64,000 bases of DNA from Flavobacterium inviolabile (GTDB lineage: Bacteria; Bacteroidota; Bacteroidia; Flavobacteriales; Flavobacteriaceae), in NCBI RefSeq assembly GCF_013389455.1, contig NZ_CP058278.1, forward strand, positions 434,001 through 498,000. The letters are read 5' to 3'. The notes beneath the pieces are model-generated. The model was not told the DNA's origin. It ran no database searches and saw only the letters and a list, made by a program, of their open reading frames with translations. Shown here piece after piece: positions 1 through 8,844 of this stretch (position 1 is the stretch's first letter; each line of letters begins with the position of its first letter). Both the position numbers and the translations under genes were made by a program.

Positions 1-111
1 GGCCAGCTGTGCTTCATCCAGAACCTGTTTTAATCCGTGAGCGCCAAAAGCACCCAATATTATTGCAACAGCTCCCATGATAGCTGCTACTCCGGCTATT
101 TTTCTATCCAT
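1..111 (-). CDS. DUF423 family small membrane protein (partial, N-terminus only)
   Basis: The first 37 codons of a gene read leftward off the window edge, starting at the ATG complementary to 109-111. The visible peptide begins MDRKIAGVAAIMGAVAIILG and continues with AFGAHGLKQVL. A hydrophobic helix followed by GAFGAHGL is typical of the DUF423/YgdD family of small inner-membrane proteins. The family's function is not established. The rest lies outside the window, so length and C-terminus cannot be judged. It is divergent from the saccharopine dehydrogenase-like gene. Confidence 0.75.
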   Translation of the reverse strand, partial: MDRKIAGVAAIMGAVAIILGAFGAHGLKQVLDEAQLA

Positions 112-239
112 ATTTTCAAAATTATGCTCAAAGTTACTATTATTTTAAAAAGTTAAATAATGATATTAATCATCTTTTATGTTTTTAAAGAATATAACAA
201 ATTCCTATTTTCGTAGACTTTTTAAAACAAACAACTAAA

Positions 240-1592
240 ATGAGACATATTTTAATCATCGGAGCCGGTCGCTCGGCTTCGTCGCTCATTAAATATTTAT
301 TAGATAAATCGGAACAGGAAAATTTACATTTAACCATAGGCGATTTATCATTGGAATTAGCTCAAAAGAAGACCAATAATCACCCAAGAGCAACGGCTAT
401 TGCTTTTGACATGTTTGATGATGCGCAGCGTAAAACCGAAATCCAGAAAGCAGACATCGTAATTTCCATGTTGCCGGCTTACCTGCACATTGAAGTTGCC
501 AAAGATTGTATTGCCTATAAAAAACACATGGTAACCGCTTCTTATATTTCGGACGCCATGCAGGAACTGAACGAAGCCGCCATTGCCAACAATCTTGTGT
601 TTATGAATGAGATCGGACTGGATCCGGGTATTGACCACATGAGTGCCATGAAGGTTTTGGATGAAATTCGCGGAGAAGGCGGAAAAATAATCCTGTTCGA
701 ATCTTTCTGCGGCGGATTAGTTGCCCCGGAATCCGATAACAATTTATGGAATTATAAGTTTACATGGAATCCCCGTAATGTTGTTTTAGCCGGACAGGGC
801 GGAGCCGCTAAATTCATCCAGGAAGGAACCTACAAATACATTCCGTACCACAAACTGTTCCGAAGAACAGAGTTCCTGGAAGTGGAAGGTTACGGCCGTT
901 TTGAAGGTTATGCAAACCGTGATTCCCTTAAATACAGAAGCGTTTACGGTTTAGACAATGCCTTAACCGTTTTTAGAGGTACCATTCGCCGTGTAGGCTA
1001 TTCCAGAGCCTGGGATATGTTTGTACAATTGGGAATGACAGACGATTCATACACTATTGACAATACCGAAACCATGAGCTATCGGGAGTTTGTGAATTTG
1101 TTTTTACCATATCACCCGACAGATTCTGTTGAGATCAAACTTCGCCATGTCCTTAAAATCGACCAGGACGATGTTGTATGGGATAAATTATTAGAACTGG
1201 ACCTGTTTAACGCCAATAAAATTATCGGCCTTAAAAACGCCACTCCGGCGCAAATCCTTGAAAAGATCCTGACGGACAGCTGGACTTTAGCACCGGATGA
1301 CAAAGACATGATTGTCATGTATCACAAAATCGGTTATGAGGTAAACGGCGAAAAGAAACAGATTGACGCTACTATGGTTTGCATCGGCGACGACCAGACT
1401 TACACTTCAATGGCAAAAACCGTAGGACTGCCGGTTGCTATGGCAACGCTTCAGATCCTGAACGGCAATATTAAAACGCCGGGTGTACAGCTTCCGATCA
1501 ACAAAGAAGTATACCTTCCTATACTGAAAGAACTGGAAGAATACGGTGTGATTTTTAAAGAAAAAGAAGTAGCCTACAAAGGATACAAATAA
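240..1592 (+). CDS. saccharopine dehydrogenase family protein
   Basis: A 450-residue oxidoreductase with an N-terminal Rossmann fold (HILIIGAGRSASSLIKYLL, residues 3-21) and the long C-terminal domain of saccharopine dehydrogenases/reductases (GLDPGIDHMSAMK near residue 127). The family interconverts saccharopine with glutamate and aminoadipate semialdehyde in lysine metabolism; a lysine-degradation role here is inferred. No signal peptide is present, so it should be cytoplasmic. The gene stands alone, ends in a hairpin terminator, and is followed by an Lrp/AsnC regulator in the same orientation. Lrp proteins often sense amino acids, so regulation by that neighbour is plausible but unproven. 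Other members of this fold act on different imino acids, so the substrate is open. Confidence 0.85.
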   Translation: MRHILIIGAGRSASSLIKYLLDKSEQENLHLTIGDLSLELAQKKTNNHPRATAIAFDMFDDAQRKTEIQKADIVISMLPAYLHIEVAKDCIAYKKHMVTASYISDAMQELNEAAIANNLVFMNEIGLDPGIDHMSAMKVLDEIRGEGGKIILFESFCGGLVAPESDNNLWNYKFTWNPRNVVLAGQGGAAKFIQEGTYKYIPYHKLFRRTEFLEVEGYGRFEGYANRDSLKYRSVYGLDNALTVFRGTIRRVGYSRAWDMFVQLGMTDDSYTIDNTETMSYREFVNLFLPYHPTDSVEIKLRHVLKIDQDDVVWDKLLELDLFNANKIIGLKNATPAQILEKILTDSWTLAPDDKDMIVMYHKIGYEVNGEKKQIDATMVCIGDDQTYTSMAKTVGLPVAMATLQILNGNIKTPGVQLPINKEVYLPILKELEEYGVIFKEKEVAYKGYK

Positions 1593-1598
1593 AAAACA

Positions 1599-1631
1599 AA
1601 AAAGGCTGACTGTAACAAATCAGCCTTTTTT
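1599..1631 (+). terminator. rho-independent terminator after the saccharopine dehydrogenase-like gene
   Basis: An 11-bp stem (aaaaaggctga at 1599-1609 with tcagccttttt at 1620-1630) encloses a 10-nt loop and ends in a T run, just after the stop codon at 1592. Confidence 0.8.
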
Positions 1632-1680
1632 ACTTTAATAAAGCATTTCATTTTGTAACTTTAACTTCAAATTATCACCA

Positions 1681-2151
1681 ATGAAGATAAATTCCTTACA
1701 AATTGAAATGGACGGAATCGACAAGGAAATCCTCCGTTACCTGATGGAAGATGCCCGGAAACCGATTTTACAGATAGCCAACAAAATTGGTATTTCCGGT
1801 GCGGCCATACACCAGCGGCTGCGAAAACTGGAACAGGCCGGTGTGATTACCGGTTCCCGTTTTACCGTTAGTCCGAAAATTTTAGGCTACAGTACGATGG
1901 CATTTGTTGGTATTTACCTGGATAAAGCTTCCCGGAATCCGGAAGCTGTAAGGGAATTAAAAAAAATACCGGAAGTACTGGAATGCCATTATACAACCGG
2001 AAACTGGAGCATTTTAATCAAACTGATCTGCCATGACAACGAGCATTTAATGCAGTTGCTCAACAAAAAGATACAGGCAATTGAGGGTGTTTCCCGTACG
2101 GAAACATTCATTTCACTAGACCAGCAGATCGAACGGCAGATTCAATTATAA
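1681..2151 (+). CDS. Lrp/AsnC family transcriptional regulator
   Basis: A 156-residue protein of the size and order usual for Lrp/AsnC. An N-terminal helix-turn-helix occupies about residues 11-60 (IDKEILRYLMEDARKP, then ISGAAIHQRLRKLEQAGVI). A C-terminal ligand-binding RAM domain follows, with the LECHYTTGNWSILIKL stretch around residues 100-115. Such proteins bind DNA as dimers or octamers and respond to amino acids. The upstream neighbour is an amino-acid dehydrogenase-like gene, the obvious candidate target. The gene converges on the zinc peptidase gene with a hairpin terminator between them. Confidence 0.9.
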   Translation: MKINSLQIEMDGIDKEILRYLMEDARKPILQIANKIGISGAAIHQRLRKLEQAGVITGSRFTVSPKILGYSTMAFVGIYLDKASRNPEAVRELKKIPEVLECHYTTGNWSILIKLICHDNEHLMQLLNKKIQAIEGVSRTETFISLDQQIERQIQL

Positions 2152-2155
2152 CCAT

Positions 2156-2190
2156 AAAAAAATCCGGTACTTGCGCACCGGATTTTTTTT
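2156..2190. terminator. terminator between convergent genes
   Basis: A stem of aaaaatccggt and accggattttt around the loop acttgcgc, flanked by an A run on one side and a T run on the other. It can serve both the Lrp gene and the convergent peptidase gene. Confidence 0.75.
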
Positions 2191-2206
2191 ACTTTATATT
2201 TTCAGA

Positions 2207-2902
2207 TTAATCTCTTCTTCCAAAAACCTGGAAAGCCCAGTATACCAAGGATGCCAAAGCACCAATTGCAGCTACCACATAGGTTCTTGCAGCCCATTTC
2301 AAGGCATCTTCCGCTCCGGCATATTCCTGCTGGCTCAGCATGTTCTTATTTTTCAGCCATGCCAAAGCACGGTTACTGGCATCATATTCGACCGGCAAGG
2401 TGACAAAACTAAAAACAGTGGCTACACCCATTAACACCAAACCTAATATGGCAATATAAAATCCGAAACCAACTTTTGCCGCAGCGCCTAAAATCAAACC
2501 ACCAACCACTAACCATTGTGACATACCCGAGGTAACACTCACCATTGGTACCATTTTGGAACGCATTTGCAGCATTCCGTAAGCGGTGGCGTGCTGAACA
2601 GCGTGTCCGCATTCGTGTGCCGCTACTGCCGCTGCCGCTGCATTTCTTTCATTGTATACCGCCTCACTTAAGTTAACCGTTTTATCTACCGGATTATAGT
2701 GATCCGTCAGTCTTCCGGGAGTCGAAATAACCTTTACATCATAAATTCCGTTATCGGCAAGCATTTTCTCGGCTATTTCCGCTCCGGACATTCCGTTACG
2801 CAAATGCACCTTTGAATATTCTTCAAACTTGCTCTTTAATTTGTGGCTTACAATCCAGCTTACTAAAGCAATTCCTCCTAATAAAATATAATATCCTAAC
2901 AT
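2207..2902 (-). CDS. membrane zinc metallopeptidase (YugP/Zn_peptidase_2 family)
   Basis: A 231-residue membrane protein with an N-terminal transmembrane helix (residues 2-20) and the zinc-protease motif HECGHAVQH at residues 96-104, in which the HExxH histidines would bind zinc and Glu97 would act as catalytic base. Two hydrophobic segments follow (about residues 125-170) and another near residue 210, giving the usual length and layout of the YugP family. Its substrates are unknown. The gene is monocistronic in appearance, with leuS about 100 bases downstream on the same strand. Confidence 0.9.
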   Translation of the reverse strand: MLGYYILLGGIALVSWIVSHKLKSKFEEYSKVHLRNGMSGAEIAEKMLADNGIYDVKVISTPGRLTDHYNPVDKTVNLSEAVYNERNAAAAAVAAHECGHAVQHATAYGMLQMRSKMVPMVSVTSGMSQWLVVGGLILGAAAKVGFGFYIAILGLVLMGVATVFSFVTLPVEYDASNRALAWLKNKNMLSQQEYAGAEDALKWAARTYVVAAIGALASLVYWAFQVFGRRD

Positions 2903-3000
2903 CGTTTTTACTTTTTAGTTTTCTAAAATTACTAAAACAACATCAAATTACAAGCCAATTAGGACTCTCTTAACAGAATCTGCAATTTTGTCAGTCCGGT

Positions 3001-5814
3001 TTATCCTACTAAATTGATGATTTTTCCGGGAACAATAATCACTTTTTTCGGTGCATTTCCGTTTAATTGTGCTTTTGTTCTTTCGTCTTCCATCACAATT
3101 TTCTCAATTTCTTCTGCTGTTAAATCCATGGGCAGTTCAATTTTGAAACGCATTTTTCCATTAAAAGAAACCGGGTATTCCTTACTGCTTTCTACCAGGT
3201 GCTGTGCATCAAATACCGGGAAAGGCACTTTTGAAACGGAACCTTCGTTCCCCAAGGCACTCCATAATTCTTCTGCGATATGCGGAGCATACGGAGAAAT
3301 TAAAACCGCCAATGGTTCCAGGATCGCTCTTTCATTGCATTTTGCCGCCGATAATTCATTTACCGCGATCATAAATCCGGAAACCGAAGTATTGAACGAG
3401 AAGTTCTCTATATCTTCCTGTACTTTCTTAATGGTTTTATGCAACGTTTTTAAGGCTTCTTTGCCTGGCTCGTTATCCGTAACGATCAAACCGTTATCGT
3501 CAAAATACAAACGCCATAGTTTTTTCAGGAATCCTGACACTCCGGTAATTCCGGCTGTATTCCATGGTTTTGCCTGCTCTAACGGTCCTAAGAACATTTC
3601 ATACAAACGCAACGTATCGGCTCCGTACTGTTCACAGATATCATCCGGGTTTACGACGTTGTACCATCTTTTCGACATTTTCTCAACTTCTCTTCCAACA
3701 ATATATCTATCATTTTCCAGAATAAATTCAGCATTTGCAAATTCAGGTATCCATTTTCTCAATCCATCAATACTGATCTCATCAGAAGCATTAACCAAAT
3801 TAACATCAACTCTTATTTCTTCTGTCTGATAATCCCCTCTTAAATTTTTAGAAACATATTTATTTGTTCCGGATACACGATAAACGATAGCACTCATTCC
3901 TAAAATCATTCCCTGATTAATCAGTTTTTTGAACGGTTCTTCGGTTGGCGCCAATCCTTTATCTTTTAAGAATTTGTTCCAGAAACGGGAATATAGCAAG
4001 TGGCCGGTAGCGTGTTCGCTTCCGCCGATATACAAGTCTACATTTTCCCAATATTTCAAAGCTTCTTCCGAAGCAAATGCTTCTGCATTATGAGCGTCCA
4101 TATAACGCATCCAGTACCAGGAGCTTCCCGCCCAGCCCGGCATTGTATTTAATTCCAACGGAAATACCGTCACCTGATCGATCCGGTCATTGCTTACCAC
4201 CTGATTGTTTTGCGTATCCCAGGCCCAAACCGTTGCATTTCCTAACGGCGGCTGTCCGTCTTCTGTTGGCAGGTATTTTTCCACCTCCGGCAATACGATC
4301 GGCAGGTATTGTGCTTCGATCATTTGCGGCAGGTCGTTTACATAATATACCGGGAACGGTTCTCCCCAATAACGTTGTCTGGAGAATACCGCATCACGCA
4401 AACGGTAGTTGGTCTTTCCGTTTCCTTGTCCTAATTTTTCAAGGGCTTCAATTGCTTTTTTTGTAGCTTCTTTATAATTCAGTCCGTTTAAGAAATCGGA
4501 ATTACCGATGATGGTTTTTTCTTTATCGCCAAAAGCTTCTTCCGAAATATCCACTCCTTCAAAAATATTCTGAATCGGAATATTAAAATGTTTGGCAAAG
4601 GCATAATCTCTTTCATCACCGCAAGGCACTGCCATAACAGCTCCGGTTCCGTATCCTGCCAATACATAATCCCCTATCCACACCGGAATCGGTTCTTTGG
4701 TAAAAGGATGTTCTGCATACGCTCCTGTAAAAACACCGGAAATGGTTTTCACATCTGCCATACGCTCTCTTTCACTTCGTTTTGCCGTAGCCGTAACATA
4801 CGCCTCCACAGCTTCTTTTTGTTCCGGAGTAGTGATCTTAGCCACCAATTCGTGTTCCGGTGCCAAAGTCATAAAAGTTACCCCGAAAATCGTATCGGGA
4901 CGGGTCGTGAATACTTCCACAACCGCATCATGGTCTTTCAGGTTAAACGTAACGGAAGCTCCAACGGATTTCCCGATCCAGTTACGCTGGCTTTCCTTGA
5001 TGCTTTCACTCCAGTCGATGGTTTCCAATCCCTGTAGCAAACGCTCTGCATAGGCAGAAATGCGCATACTCCATTGTGTCATCTTTTTACGGATAACCGG
5101 ATGTCCGCCACGTTCGGAAACACCGTTTATAATTTCATCATTTGCCAATACCGTCCCCAAAGCCGGACACCAGTTTACTTCGGTTTCTGCCAGATAGGTC
5201 AACCGGTACTGCAACAATATCTTTTCTTTTTCTTCTTTGGTAAAGGCATTCCACTGCGCTGCCGAAAACGGTGCTATATTCTCGTCACAAACCGCATTTA
5301 CGCCGGCATTGCCTTCTTTTTCAAAAACAGCTGTCAAAGTAGCGATATCTTCCGCTTTGTCAGTATCGATATTGTACCAGGAGTTAAACAATTGGATAAA
5401 AATCCATTGTGTCCATTTGTAATAATCCGGGTTTGACGTGCGCACTTCTCTGCTCCAGTCGAATGAAAAGCCTATTTTATCCAATTGCTCGCGGTAACGG
5501 GCAATGTTTTCTTTTGTTGTTTTTTCAGGATGCTGACCGGTTTGAATGGCATATTGTTCTGCCGGTAATCCGAAACTGTCGTATCCCTGCGGATGCAGTA
5601 CGTTAAATCCTTTATGACGTTTGTATCGCGCATAAATGTCTGAAGCGATATAGCCCAGCGGATGCCCTACATGCAGTCCTGCTCCCGACGGGTAAGGAAA
5701 CATGTCTAATACGAAATATTTAGGCTTAGACGAATTATTTTCTGCTTTAAAGGTTTGGTCTTCCGACCAGAATTTCTGCCACTTGGCTTCAATTTCATTT
5801 GGATTGTACTTCAT
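3001..5814 (-). CDS. leuS: leucyl-tRNA synthetase
   Basis: A 937-residue class I synthetase that charges tRNA-Leu with leucine. The HIGH-type motif appears as HVGHPLGY near residue 49 and the KMSKS-type loop as KMSKRWYNVVNP near residue 715. Between them lie the zinc/connective region and the CP1 editing domain (TTRPDTIFG and GTGAVMAVPCGDERD), followed by the anticodon-binding and C-terminal domains. A stretch of about 60 residues just before KMSKR (MILGMSAIVYRVSGTNKY onwards) matches the leucine-specific insertion zone. The start at 5814 gives the canonical MKYNPNEIEAKWQ N-terminus. Confidence 0.97.
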   Translation of the reverse strand: MKYNPNEIEAKWQKFWSEDQTFKAENNSSKPKYFVLDMFPYPSGAGLHVGHPLGYIASDIYARYKRHKGFNVLHPQGYDSFGLPAEQYAIQTGQHPEKTTKENIARYREQLDKIGFSFDWSREVRTSNPDYYKWTQWIFIQLFNSWYNIDTDKAEDIATLTAVFEKEGNAGVNAVCDENIAPFSAAQWNAFTKEEKEKILLQYRLTYLAETEVNWCPALGTVLANDEIINGVSERGGHPVIRKKMTQWSMRISAYAERLLQGLETIDWSESIKESQRNWIGKSVGASVTFNLKDHDAVVEVFTTRPDTIFGVTFMTLAPEHELVAKITTPEQKEAVEAYVTATAKRSERERMADVKTISGVFTGAYAEHPFTKEPIPVWIGDYVLAGYGTGAVMAVPCGDERDYAFAKHFNIPIQNIFEGVDISEEAFGDKEKTIIGNSDFLNGLNYKEATKKAIEALEKLGQGNGKTNYRLRDAVFSRQRYWGEPFPVYYVNDLPQMIEAQYLPIVLPEVEKYLPTEDGQPPLGNATVWAWDTQNNQVVSNDRIDQVTVFPLELNTMPGWAGSSWYWMRYMDAHNAEAFASEEALKYWENVDLYIGGSEHATGHLLYSRFWNKFLKDKGLAPTEEPFKKLINQGMILGMSAIVYRVSGTNKYVSKNLRGDYQTEEIRVDVNLVNASDEISIDGLRKWIPEFANAEFILENDRYIVGREVEKMSKRWYNVVNPDDICEQYGADTLRLYEMFLGPLEQAKPWNTAGITGVSGFLKKLWRLYFDDNGLIVTDNEPGKEALKTLHKTIKKVQEDIENFSFNTSVSGFMIAVNELSAAKCNERAILEPLAVLISPYAPHIAEELWSALGNEGSVSKVPFPVFDAQHLVESSKEYPVSFNGKMRFKIELPMDLTAEEIEKIVMEDERTKAQLNGNAPKKVIIVPGKIINLVG

Positions 5815-5982
5815 TGCTCTGAATTCTATGTTACCGGAAATTGCGTTCCTGTATGTTTTCTACTAATTTATCGTGAATCGTTCCGTTTCCACGCATCAAA
5901 AGATACTGAAAAACCGGTGTGGATTGCCAAAAAATCCCAAAACGATTCGTTTCCCAATCAAAAAACCTTCTTTTTGGGCAGG

Positions 5983-5990
5983 CAAATTTA
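5983..5990 (-). promoter_or_regulatory. candidate -7 element for leuS
   Basis: On the minus strand this reads TAAATTTG, a full match to the Bacteroidetes -7 box TAnnTTTG. It implies a leuS leader of about 165 nt. A TTG is not found at the ideal distance, so this is a moderate prediction. Nothing coding is supported in the 5815-6078 gap. Confidence 0.45.
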
Positions 5991-6078
5991 CATTATATTA
6001 TAAGAAAGTTAAAACTTTGGACGTTATAAACCCTAAAAACAATTTTCTTTATTATTTTTACGGCTTAAATCAGATTCT

Positions 6079-6954
6079 ATGGCTTCATCTTTTGAAAAGT
6101 ATCAAAAACGCAAACTTATTTCTTCCTATTTTTCGGTTATTTTGAGTATTTTCCTGGTGCTGTTCCTTTTGGGCGCTTTAGGGCTTTTTGTTATTAATTC
6201 TGGAAAGATTTCAAACGATTTTAAAGAAAACATTCCGATGTCTGTTTACTTTAACAGTGAGGCCAACGACAGTATTCTGAAAGCATTCGGAACACAACTG
6301 GTTGCTTCCAATTATGTAAAGGATCACACTTTTGTTTCCAAAGACGATGCAGCAAAAAAACACAAAGATATCATCGGTGAGGATTTTATGGAGTTCTTAG
6401 GATTCAATCCGCTTCAAAATTCTTATGACATTCACCTGAAAGGAGATTATGTTGTTTCTGACAGTATTAAAGAAATTGAAAGCAATATTCGTAAAAACCC
6501 TATGGTTACAGAGGTTATTTACGACAAACAACTGGTTGATCTGGTAAATGAGAACGTAAAGAAAATTACGTTTTGGATTTTAATCGTAAGTGCCGTACTG
6601 GCTTTGGTAGCGATGTTGTTAATTAACAGCTCACTGCGTTTATCGATTCATTCCAACCGTTTTATCATCAAAACCATGCAAATGGTCGGGGCAACAAAAT
6701 CGTTTATCCGCAAACCGTTTATCTGGAGAAGCATCAAGCTGGGACTAATTGGTTCCGGACTGGCTATTATTGCTTTAATAGGATTGGTTTTCTATGTAGA
6801 CGGTCTGTTTCCTAGTTTAGGCATTGCAACCGATTATCTTTCTATTGGTATTGTACTGGCAGCCGTATTGCTGGTAGGCATTATCATTACCTGGATCAGC
6901 ACCTTCTTTGCGACCCAGCGCTTTTTAAATTTAAGAACAGACGATTTATATTAA
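6079..6954 (+). CDS. ftsX: cell division protein FtsX
   Basis: A 291-residue ABC-type permease with the FtsX layout: one transmembrane helix near residues 20-42, an extracellular domain (about 45-165) and three C-terminal helices (about 168-190, 215-240 and 255-282). FtsX works with the ATPase FtsE to control septal peptidoglycan hydrolysis. ftsE is not next to it in this window, which is common in Bacteroidetes. It heads a tight same-strand cluster with a DUF3098 protein, uppP and truB, linking division with the cell-wall lipid carrier cycle. Confidence 0.93.
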   Translation: MASSFEKYQKRKLISSYFSVILSIFLVLFLLGALGLFVINSGKISNDFKENIPMSVYFNSEANDSILKAFGTQLVASNYVKDHTFVSKDDAAKKHKDIIGEDFMEFLGFNPLQNSYDIHLKGDYVVSDSIKEIESNIRKNPMVTEVIYDKQLVDLVNENVKKITFWILIVSAVLALVAMLLINSSLRLSIHSNRFIIKTMQMVGATKSFIRKPFIWRSIKLGLIGSGLAIIALIGLVFYVDGLFPSLGIATDYLSIGIVLAAVLLVGIIITWISTFFATQRFLNLRTDDLY

Positions 6955-6985
6955 GAATCTAAAATAATAGTAAGAACACGATACA

Positions 6986-7240
6986 ATGGAGAACGAAAAC
7001 AAACACAAACACGACTTTCTTTTTGAAAACGTTAATTACAAAATCCTTTTTATAGGTCTTGGTGTTATTGCCTTAGGTTTTTTATTAATGTCGGGTGGCG
7101 GCAGTACCGATCCGAACGTATTTAGTGAAGATATCTTCAATTTCAGAAGAATCAAACTGGCACCGACCATCGTTTTAATCGGTTTTGGAATTACGATTTA
7201 TTCGATTATCAAAAACCCTAAAAAAGATACTAAAGCCTAG
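6986..7240 (+). CDS. DUF3098 domain small membrane protein
   Basis: An 84-residue protein with two predicted membrane helices (residues about 17-37, YKILFIGLGVIALGFLLMSG, and 52-73), separated by a short loop containing FNFRRIKLAP. This is the DUF3098 pattern. The function is unknown. Its fixed place between ftsX and uppP suggests a link with division or envelope synthesis, which is inference from neighbourhood only. The gap to uppP is 11 bases, so co-transcription is very likely. Confidence 0.85.
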   Translation: MENENKHKHDFLFENVNYKILFIGLGVIALGFLLMSGGGSTDPNVFSEDIFNFRRIKLAPTIVLIGFGITIYSIIKNPKKDTKA

Positions 7241-7251
7241 TACCCGTTTCA

Positions 7252-8061
7252 ATGGATTTATTACAAGCCCTTATTCTTGCCGTTATTGAAGGCTTAACAG
7301 AATATTTACCTGTTTCTTCAACCGGCCACATGATTTTTGCCAGTTCTTATTTTGACATTCAAAATGACGATTTTGTAAAACTATTCCAGGTTTCCATTCA
7401 GTTCGGAGCCATCCTTGCCGTTGTGGCGTTGTACTGGAAAAAGTTTTTCGATTTCTCCAAATTCAATTTCTATATCAAATTAGCCTGCGCCGTAGTACCA
7501 GCTTTGATTTTAGGCAAAATTTTTGACGACATGATCGATGCCGTATTAGGAAAACCTATTCCGATCGCGATTGTATTGATCTTAGGCGGTGTTATTTTGT
7601 TATTTGTGGACAATTTTTTCAAAAACCCGACGATTCACAAAGAAGAAGATATTTCCATTAAGAGAGCCGTGATTATCGGATTCTGGCAGTGTCTGGCAAT
7701 GATGCCGGGAACAAGCCGTTCGGCCGCTTCTATTATTGGTGGTATGCAGCAGGGCTTAACCCGCCAGGCTGCCGCTGAATTCTCTTTCTTTTTAGCCGTT
7801 CCCACGATGCTTGCCGTTACCGTATATTCGCTGTTTTTAAAAACGTATGAAGTTTCCCAGTTGAAAGGATACGAACTTTTACTGCAATCCGGTGACAATA
7901 TCAAATTGTTCCTTATCGGTAATGTAGTTGCCTTTATTGTGGCGGTTATCGCTATTAAATTTTTTATCGGCGTGGTTAAAAAATACGGTTTCCGTCCGTG
8001 GGGATATTACCGTATTATTGCCGGAACAGCTCTTCTGATTTACTTTACCTATATTAAATAA
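7252..8061 (+). CDS. uppP: undecaprenyl-diphosphate phosphatase (BacA/UppP)
   Basis: A 269-residue polytopic membrane enzyme that dephosphorylates undecaprenyl diphosphate so that the lipid carrier can be reused for peptidoglycan and surface glycan export. Both catalytic regions are intact: EGLTEYLPVSSTGHMI at residues 13-28 and PGTSRSAASIIGG in the middle of the protein. Several hydrophobic helices account for the rest. Overproduction of this family gives bacitracin tolerance. It sits 11 bases after the DUF3098 gene and 7 bases before truB. Confidence 0.97.
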   Translation: MDLLQALILAVIEGLTEYLPVSSTGHMIFASSYFDIQNDDFVKLFQVSIQFGAILAVVALYWKKFFDFSKFNFYIKLACAVVPALILGKIFDDMIDAVLGKPIPIAIVLILGGVILLFVDNFFKNPTIHKEEDISIKRAVIIGFWQCLAMMPGTSRSAASIIGGMQQGLTRQAAAEFSFFLAVPTMLAVTVYSLFLKTYEVSQLKGYELLLQSGDNIKLFLIGNVVAFIVAVIAIKFFIGVVKKYGFRPWGYYRIIAGTALLIYFTYIK

Positions 8062-8068
8062 TTACACT

Positions 8069-8761
8069 TTGATTACAGCCGAAGATTTCCAAACGGGACA
8101 AGTTTTACTGATTGACAAACCTTTGCAATGGTCGTCGTTTCAAGCCGTGAATAAGATTAAATGGTCCCTGAAGAAACACCTGGGATTAAAGAAAATCAAA
8201 GTAGGACATGCCGGGACTTTAGATCCGCTGGCATCCGGTTTACTGATTGTGTGCACCGGTAAATTCACAAAGCGCATCCCGGAATTACAGGGAATGATCA
8301 AAGAATATACCGGAACTTTTCACCTGGGCGCGACAACACCTTCGTATGATCTGGAAACGGAAATCGATGCTGTTTTCCCGACCGGACACATCACAGAAGA
8401 ACTGATCTACAAAACAGTAGCATCCTTTTTAGGTGAAATCGACCAGAAACCACCCATTTTTTCCGCTATTAAAAAAGACGGCAAACGATTGTATGAACAT
8501 GCCCGAAAAGGTGAAGAAATAGAAATCCAGGCCCGAAAAACCGTTATCCACGAATTTGAAATTACCCGTATTGCTTTACCGGAGGTAGATTTCAGAGTGG
8601 TTTGCAGTAAAGGAACCTATATCCGTTCTCTTGCCTACGATTATGGTCTGGCTTTACAGTCGGGCGCACACTTAACCGCTTTGCGCCGTACTAAAATCGG
8701 AGATTATGCTGTTGACAATGCCATGCTGGTTACCGACTTTGAAGATTCGGTAACGCCTTAA
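8069..8761 (+). CDS. truB: tRNA pseudouridine-55 synthase
   Basis: A 230-residue TruB that isomerises U55 in the T-loop of tRNAs. The catalytic motif GHAGTLDPLASGLLIV (about residues 49-64) contains the essential Asp, and KPPIFSAIKKDGKRLYEHARKG follows. The start is a TTG at 8069, because no ATG lies suitably upstream and the product then begins LITAEDFQTGQVLLIDKP in the family register. The short gap behind uppP supports translation as the last gene of the operon. It is slightly shorter than TruBs that carry a C-terminal PUA domain, which is absent here. Confidence 0.95.
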   Translation: MITAEDFQTGQVLLIDKPLQWSSFQAVNKIKWSLKKHLGLKKIKVGHAGTLDPLASGLLIVCTGKFTKRIPELQGMIKEYTGTFHLGATTPSYDLETEIDAVFPTGHITEELIYKTVASFLGEIDQKPPIFSAIKKDGKRLYEHARKGEEIEIQARKTVIHEFEITRIALPEVDFRVVCSKGTYIRSLAYDYGLALQSGAHLTALRRTKIGDYAVDNAMLVTDFEDSVTP

Positions 8762-8784
8762 ACCATCATACCATACAAGAGGCC

Positions 8785-8822
8785 ACAAAAAAGACGGCAT
8801 TAGCTATCCCAATACCGCCTTT
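8785..8822 (-). terminator. terminator for the thioredoxin-like gene
   Basis: An 11-bp stem with two G-T wobbles (8791-8801 with 8811-8821) is followed on the minus strand by a run of T residues, just past the stop of the minus-strand gene at 8845. Confidence 0.6.
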
Positions 8823-8844
8823 ATAAATCAGATACGTTTTTCAA

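Noticed and set aside
5815..6003. Possible small gene or leader peptide upstream of leuS
   Set aside because: No frame has plausible coding character, no run of Leu codons indicates attenuation, and no T-box-like structure is visible.
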